NCBI GenBank assembly: GCA_002150815.3
Contig: NDFF03000367.1
Coordinates: 620,001-684,000 of the forward strand
Reading direction: 5' to 3'
Source: Grammothele lineata
Taxonomy: Eukaryota; Basidiomycota; Agaricomycetes; Polyporales; Polyporaceae
DNA length: 64,000 bases
The position numbers were made by a program, and so were the translations under genes. Below are positions 57,908 through 64,000 of this stretch, in pieces. Position 1 is the stretch's first letter. The number at the start of each line of letters is the position of its first letter. The notes below the pieces were generated by a model. That model was not told where the DNA came from, did no database searches, and saw only the letters and a list, made by a program, of their open reading frames with translations.

Positions 57908-58491
57908 TGTGTAAACCTAGCATATACTCGTATAATGGGCCAGTTTTCGAACGTATCGCGACTATGGTGGCTGACTCTGCCTTAAAAAATATGAAGGGGA
58001 GCAGTGGCTTCAACGCGCTAACATTTTGGCCACCTGTCTCGTTCGCTTTGACATTCGTTTCATTTGCTTTATGTGGATGAGAAATCTCCTCAGTCATTAC
58101 AAATCACCGTCGTGTTTAGTGCCAGTTCACCCGAAACCACAAACTCCGAGGGCCACACCGGAATCAAAAGCAGGCACAATAGGACCAAGCAAGATGTATG
58201 CGGGGCTTTGACGTGGTGCGCACAGCCTCTAAGTCGCGTCCACATTGTTGTCAGGTCCTCTCACGTCGGCCGAAAACCGCGTCAGCTGGCGCAGCATCTC
58301 TTTGGCCCACAACAATGAAAACTCCTCTGCTCTACCGTGACGGCATGCGGATTGGAGATTGCGGTGTGCCACACACGGGCACAAGGCGCTCCAGGCTTTT
58401 TCGAGTATATAAGGACCCGACCCCAGAGCCGTAAGGTCAGCACTTCCGCTTCCAACTCCTCCACCTCCTCCCTCCGACGCCTCTCTCCGAG
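57908..58491. promoter_or_regulatory. Spacer with a TATA box
   Basis: 3' flank of the carrier gene, then TATATAAG at 58406-58413, about 80 nt before ATG 58492 of a possible gene. Nothing else. Confidence 0.4.
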
Positions 58492-59780
58492 ATGCGTCGT
58501 CGTCGTCGACACCGCTCACGCCATCCTCATCCTCTGGCAGATAAACTACTCATCTCTACTCATCTTCCCATTACGCCGCGTCGCGTCGCCTCCATCGCAT
58601 GCGCGCACCTCCTGTCGCGCTACCCACCCACTGGACCACGCCGTTCGTCGCCAAGTCAGGGGACAACAGGCCGCCTTATCCCGGCAGCGCGCACCGCTCC
58701 AACCATCGACCTCAGCGAGGTGAAACCGCGCGGCTTCCTGCCGGAGGGCTCGACACTCGACCCTGAACGGCGCGACCACCGCAGCTTGAACACCACGCCA
58801 CACCTCTTCGACAATCCATGGAGAGCTGTGAGGTGTGAGCCGGTGGTGGGCTTCTTGGACCGATGGAGGTATACTCTTCACGCAGCGCCGGATGTGGAAA
58901 GGGGTCGTTCGCCTGCATCCAGCCATTGTCTCAATCGGCACAAGGACGGAAAGCCCTCGCTACAACCGTGTACGCCGTGCAAGGACGCCAGACAACAGAG
59001 CGCGATATGGAGGGGGCCACCCAGCACCTTGGGCCCCCTCTAGGATGATTATCTCAGGAGAGTGGTGTATGAGTACGCACGTTTTTCTACACGGCTTCAT
59101 CAACGAGCTGACGGACTTGGGTCGGGATTTACCAGTGACGCGCCCACGAGCTCTCGCCGCGACGCGACGCAATGGTGGACCAGGATACTCCGCCCGCTGC
59201 GCCCTCGACCTGGCGCCCCCCGTACGGAGCCCCGAAGATCTCCCACAAGAGTCGTTCTTACGGTCGTTCATGCGACGCAGCGTGGACACCCAGGCGCGAC
59301 CCCCACGCGACTGTTATCCTCCGTCGCGCGACGCTCCAAGGACCCTGGAGGAGAAGATGCAGCACAAATCCTCGGATTTGCGACACCGTCCGCTCCAGCC
59401 CTACGATCCTTGCCAGCCCCGCGCCTCACCCTCGCCAGTCGTCCGCGCAACCATTCCAACGCCATGCGAAGGGACGTGCCGGGCCCTTCGAGCGTCTTGC
59501 CACCAGCAGCTACCCACCCCGGTACGCTTGCTCTCGGATTCTGGGAACGACTTTCCGCCGGGACCTCATGGCATTTTACTCTTCGGACGATGGCGACGGG
59601 AGCTACAGCCACCTGCTCCCCCTCCTGGCGTCGCCGCCCGCGCGCTCTGTATCACAGCCGCTCAATTTGCAGCCATCACCCCCACCACCTCCGCTAAATC
59701 ACCCAGCGTCCACACTAGCCACTCGTCCCCTCGTCCCCTTTACATACGGCCATGCCATCCTCAGGGCGGCTGAGCGCTGA
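58492..59780 (+). CDS. Possible hypothetical gene, structure unresolved
   Basis: ATG 58492 lies 80 nt behind a TATA box. The frame to 59043 starts Arg/His-rich and then reads PTIDLSEVKPRGFLPEGSTL and SLNTTPHLFDNPWRAVRCEP, more protein-like than its shadows. A second frame (59172-59780) ends TTFRRDLMAFYSSDDGDGSY and a Pro-rich tail. I could not join them with confidence, and all three frames are open over much of this GC-rich stretch. No family recognised; it may be an orphan gene or noncoding. Confidence 0.25.
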
Positions 59781-59924
59781 CGGAGCCTAGGAGTAATGGT
59801 ACCTCTTGGCGCAACATCAACACCCATGTTGAGGCGCCATACCACTGCCCTCTCATCACCGCAGACAGGCCGCAATCCGCTTCCCGAGATCAAGTACAAA
59901 ACGCGTCTATCATGCCCTGCCAAT

Positions 59925-60189
59925 ATGGCGACGAAACTTGAAATGGCTCAGCGGATCTGGAGAGCCATGGGCACATATTTGGATGTGAGTTCATGATACA
60001 GTGGTTCCCAAAAACCCAGTGCTGACACACAACCAGACCATCAAGTGGCGTATACCGGACGAAACCGCTGAGGGATTCTGGAGAATCCCCGACGATCTCA
60101 AAGCCGACGACGTTTGGCTGTTTTCCGTGTCTAACAGCCCGCCGGACGATCCGGCTTTTCAAGTCACCATCGGTATCCCTATCCGCTAA
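59925..60189 (+). CDS. Small unknown protein, 2 exons
   Basis: Exons 59925-59984 (MATKLEMAQRIWRAMGTYLD) and 60037-60189, joined in phase 0 over a GTGAGT...CCAG intron, give 70 residues. The second exon reads TIKWRIPDETAEGFWRIPDD, then LKADDVWLFSVSN and FQVTIGIPIR. The frame is also open upstream to ATG 59796, which would make 113 residues. The sequence looks like a compact folded domain but I do not recognise it. It might be the last part of the unresolved gene before it. Confidence 0.4.
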
Positions 60190-61301
60190 TATTCCTCATA
60201 CGCCTTTGCCGCGTTGCCTCGCCCTCTCTTTCCATCAATGTATTCCCCATCATCGACACTACCTTGTTGTAGCCCCGAACCCCGCTTGGAGGCGACCTAG
60301 CCTGGTGGACTCGGAGTTCCCCAGCGACGTGCGCGAGACGACCAGGCAATAGTCGTCGCATGACCACGTCGTGCCATGCCAATCTATGGGTCAGAACAGC
60401 CGCGATATCTGAGTGGGACGTGTATCTGACGTTTCGTCATCGTGCGTCTTCGACGCGACGCACCGACGCCCGGCGTGCATCGTTTCCCCCGGCCCATATC
60501 ACCGTCCGCCTCGCTTTGGGATATCCATACATCTCGACTTGAAAGATTTCGATTTGGTTTGTGTGGTACTGACCGTGTATTTGGATCATGAGGGGAACCG
60601 AGTCTGTACTGTACTCATGTTAAGTAGTGACTACCATAAAAATGTAGTTTTCTGATTAATCAATTTAAATGTTGCGTTCCTTCGACTATTGTGAGATGTC
60701 AGGCTTGATATTCCTCACATCTAAACTTCAGTGAAAGTCACATTATATCAGGTGTGTGAATGCAGTTCATCCGTCCGCGTCAAGCCTGGGCCCTGAGAGT
60801 CCGAGTAAGTCCTTACGCGGGACGGCGCGATCTCAACGCTTAGTCAGCGCTGTCCCGATTCGATCGTATGTCGTCTCCCGGCTTTTTTCCAGGGTCAACC
60901 ATTTCTACTCTGCTCATATTCAGTGCAGCCACTGTCATAAAGAGATCGAGACCCCGCCGATCATGAAACACCGGGTTTCCTCTCTCCAACAGGCGACCTG
61001 CGATTGTCCTCCACAACGTCGGCGCAGCTCCTGGAGTCCTGCTTGTCGTCCGCGAACCTCTCCTCTTGCGCTGGCACCCTGACTTCGTAGATTTATATCC
61101 TAGGGTCAACCGCTTCTCAAAGAGAAAAGAGACAAGCTTCTTGGGAGGTAGGAATCGGCTTAGATCTCGAAAATTGTTGGAGTCGCATGTGCTTATGGCA
61201 ATGTAGATACCGCCTGGCTGACTCGCGAAAGTTCGCAAGACCAGAAGCTTCGTAAACGCGCAAAGGACGTTGTTGGACTCTCACACTCGCCCTTCGTCAC
61301 G
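60190..61301. other. Intergenic, partly AT-rich
   Basis: About 1.1 kb with an AT-rich stretch at about 60640-60760. No gene is recognised; probably 3' flank plus promoter of the next F-box gene. Confidence 0.5.
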
Positions 61302-62910
61302 ATGTTGAGCGTTCCCGATGACACCACTGATGTCGTCGCCGGGCGTGCTCACTCGATCTGGTCTATCGCTGATGTCGTTCACGAAATCGTGAAGGATCTT
61401 GGCTCTGAACAAGGCACGCTAGTTAGCTGCGCTCGAGTGTCGCGCGCTTTCTCCGAGCCCGCCTTGGCGTTGCTCTGGCAGAAGATCTTCAACCTTCATC
61501 GCCTCTTTGATCTTCTGAAGACGAGTGTCAAGTGTATATCATGTGGACACAATGACACACTTCATCACTATGTAAACCCAGATCTCATCGTTATCCGGTT
61601 TTCTGCATACTGACCCGGCCCCCCCGCACTAGGTCGCGTTCGCGCCGATCGACGACGCCGAATGGTGCCGTTTCACCTACTATGCCCGCTTCGTGAGAAG
61701 CTGCTGGACATTTGCCGACATCGACGGCATTACGGTTGCCACCTTGATGGAGAAAGCTGGAGGGCACACGATCTTTCCTCGTCTGACTGCGTTGCACTGG
61801 TCGCGCGCGTCGCAAGACTCGGCCGCATTCGGCCTTTTTCTGTCGCCCATACTTAGCGAGGTCTCTCTTGACCTCACCTCGAGCAACGTCTCCGCCAAGG
61901 TCTCGTTTCCCTCGAAGGACAGGCCCGGGGATTACGCCACGGCAGCAGCCCTTCATCTCATCCATTCGCGTTCCCCATATCTCCAAAACCTGAAAATACA
62001 TGTCGAATGTCCGCACGCCCTCAAGTCAATCCCTTCGTTCACAAGCGTCCGCTTCCTGTCACTCAGAGGCGTCAAGGATGCTGCCGTCATCAGCACCGTT
62101 TGCCAGTCTTTTCCCATCCTCCAGTCTCTAGACGTCGAAATCCCAGACGACAAGACTCCGTTCGATCCCGAAGCATGCCTTGCACCTATCCAGCTTCCGA
62201 CCCTGCTCGAACTCAAACTCCACGCCGACTCGCCTGTCCTTAACGTCATTCTCGAGGCGATGCAGGCCCCACACCTCACTACGCTCACTATCATGACGCA
62301 CCCCACCCACGACCAGGTTGCACGCACCGCCAAAATCATCGCCTCGAGCTTTTCTCCTGCGGCCTCCTCATCCCTTCGCGAATTCGCACTTTTCATCGAC
62401 GATGCCAACCGCCGCTATGAACGGGAACGCTTCCGGGGGCGCACATTCGCTTCCTTCTTCGCGCCGCTTTACGCTCTTCGCGGTCTATCCCGCGTCGAAA
62501 TATCTTGCTTCCCCGAGGAGCAGTTCATCGCATCCACCGCCGACATGACTGCTATCGCAGAGGCGTGGCCGGGTTTGCGTTCTTTGGTAGTGCCTTACAC
62601 CGACCTTGAACGTAAGATGCCGAGCTATGCCGTCTCCGCACTCGAGCAGCTGGCCATACACTGTCCCGACCTCAACGATGCCTCCCTGCCGGCTCCGGAA
62701 TGGGAAACGATCGCAACCATCGACCTCGACGAGGTTCCGACGTACACAAACAAGCTCGTGTCGCTCTTCTTCCATGGACGCCCATGCCCGCAAGCAGTGA
62801 AGGTCAAGTGCAGAGCATACATACTGTGGCTCTTCCCCCGGTTGCAGGAGGAGGGAGGAGAGCTGTGGTTCCCCTACGACGTCGATGACTATCGTAGTTA
62901 CACGTTCTAA
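61302..62910 (+). CDS. F-box-type protein with Leu-rich region, 2 exons
   Basis: Exons 61302-61526 and 61633-62910, 500 residues, phase 0 (donor GTCAAG is weak but needed). The F-box lies at residues about 20-55: SIADVVHEIVKDLGSEQGTL, VSCARVSRAFSEPALALLWQ. The body has the usual basidiomycete pattern: WCRFTYYARFVRSCWTF, FPRLTALHWSRAS, SPYLQNLKIHVECP, VRFLSLRGV, FPILQSLDVEIP, LPTLLELKLHAD, APHLTTLTIMTH, ALRGLSRVEIS and WPGLRSLVVPYTD. These are irregular Leu-rich repeats for substrate binding. It belongs to the widespread agaricomycete F-box class, not to the CTDGG/GCW family. Presumed SCF adaptor; target unknown. Confidence 0.87.
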
Positions 62911-63145
62911 GCGCGAGGTGCGTGCAAGCATCGTCATGACGTATTCATTCCGCCGTGCTGACCTCTACACGTTTATAGCGGTTTATAACTCGCACATCTT
63001 GAAGGGACACGGGAATGATTGCATTGCTAAAAGTACACTATACTGTATATGTTGACCACTGTCTTAACCACAAATCAAGCCGCCCCCAGACTCAACACTT
63101 CAATTACAGAGTGCCAAGGTTCGAGCCCAGGCCCCGACCAAGAGG

Positions 63146-64000
63146 CTATGAGCTTTCGATCTCCCCACCCGTCTGCAGTTTCGCCAGGAGTGCCTTGAGC
63201 TCCGCGACGTCTTGGGCGAAGCCGTTTGAACTGCCCGATGCGACAGCCTTCTGCTGGAAGGCGCCGTCACCCGCTGTTGTCGCGCCATCATCCTCTGCAA
63301 GCCACTTGTCGAGCTGGGCGGCGATCGAGCGCGCCTTGAGGCGGAAGTGTGTGCGAATCACATCTGCGAAGGGCTCCGGGGGAGCCTTGAGATTTTGTAG
63401 CATCTTCGAGCTCGTACATTAGCCAAGATTCTCAAGAACACGAGGTGAAATACATACCGCCGTCTTAACCACCATCCTTCGAATGTTCGCAGAATCTGAG
63501 TGATGATCAGAATCTAATCTAATTGCAAATCGGACCTGTGGCTTGACTCACATGCGATCGACTTGGGAGTGCCACCGCCGTTTGCCCAGCCCGGCTCGTT
63601 CAAATAGGGCTCGTCGCATAGAATCATGGATTGGATGGAAATGAGAACCTGCAGCAGCGTCGACTTGCCTGCGATCCAACCGGGCCCCGACCACGTCCCT
63701 AGCAGGGACAAGCAGACTTTGCCGTCCTGTTACCTCGTCAGTATGTGGGCGAGGCTCGTTGAGACAAAGACGACTGACCGCATAGAGATTCGGATTGAAA
63801 CGGAACTTTCCGCCATTTGTCTAATCGCAGCCATTAGAAAGAGGTCGTGGAAACGAGACGGAAACTCACCGTCATGTACTTGACACTCGGCGGTGACTGG
63901 TTGTAGTTCGGACCAAGGAAGACATCGAACAGATAGCTGCATAACGGTGAGTGTGAGTCGGGTACTAGGTCACACGTATCGACATACCAGCCATTGTAGT
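63146..64000 (-). CDS. E2 ubiquitin-conjugating enzyme of UBE2O/BIRC6 type, 3' part only
   Basis: Minus exons visible: 64000-63988 (runs off the window), 63936-63870, 63820-63779, 63726-63552, 63495-63458, 63403-63146, about 197 residues. The UBC core reads [40 protein letters not shown] (catalytic Cys in KVCLS), [26 protein letters not shown] and [17 protein letters not shown]. The tail [20 protein letters not shown] is specific to large E2/E3 hybrids such as UBE2O, BIRC6 and plant UBC23/24. The protein ends GGEIESS. The N-terminal, probably long, part lies outside the window. It acts in ubiquitin transfer, possibly without a separate E3. Confidence 0.92.

Noticed and set aside
58835..59773. 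312-codon plus-strand open frame
   Set aside because: Long only because the region is GC-rich: all three forward frames are open, and this one is Arg/Pro-rich without structure. A neighbouring frame reads better.
63116..63126. GGTTCGAGCCC resembling a tRNA B-box
   Set aside because: No A-box, acceptor stem or anticodon arm can be folded upstream; it is 3' flank of the E2 gene.

Overview
This window is nuclear DNA from a filamentous basidiomycete, most likely an agaricomycete of the polypore type. Genes are broken by many short GT-AG introns (about 50-75 nt), coding DNA is GC-rich, and the gene set fits: a DUF6533 membrane protein, secreted S53 (sedolisin) peptidases and a large set of F-box-like proteins. 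I see no prokaryotic operons, no CRISPR array, no rRNA and no convincing tRNA. All exon maps below were built by hand from splice signals and frame continuity.

Layout. 0.3-6.2 kb holds a ribosome-biogenesis gene (RRP7), a DUF6533 multi-span membrane protein and a WBP2-like GRAM-domain protein. 7.3-16.4 kb is a tandem duplication: two copies of a unit of about 4.3 kb, each with one secreted S53 peptidase gene of eleven exons plus about 1.4 kb of conserved upstream DNA. 17.3-23.0 kb has an alpha/beta hydrolase and a divergent gene for a large, disordered, partly coiled-coil protein. 24.3-47.7 kb is dominated by F-box-like genes. Nine of them, plus one exon relic, form a single family: an N-terminal LPxELLExI...CTDGGxTGxSLSLVS block, a middle region with FPELRELSVIG and PRLxRLRLP motifs, a conserved phase-1 intron, and a C-terminal exon ending in WKDRIxGGxGCW. 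Two of the nine carry reading-frame lesions and two share unusual GC-AG introns. Two unrelated F-box-type genes, a short-chain dehydrogenase and a coiled-coil protein sit among them. 49.3-52.1 kb encodes an Atg22-like MFS protein. 52.6-53.8 kb is an odd cassette: an unknown gene interrupted by an in-frame TAG, flanked by inverted clusters of short GGCAATTGG/GGCGAATGG motifs. 54.3-62.9 kb has an F-box/LRR-like gene with a probable frameshift, a PMP47-type peroxisomal carrier, small hypothetical genes and another F-box-type gene. The window ends inside the UBC domain of a UBE2O/BIRC6-type E2 ubiquitin ligase.

Functionally the window mixes single-copy housekeeping genes (RRP7, PMP47-like, Atg22-like, WBP2-like, E2) with fast-evolving accessory genes (F-box-like cluster, duplicated S53 peptidases). 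The F-box-like cluster, with active genes, broken copies, relics and a duplicated tail-to-tail gene pair, looks like a locus under birth-and-death evolution. It is the most noteworthy system here.
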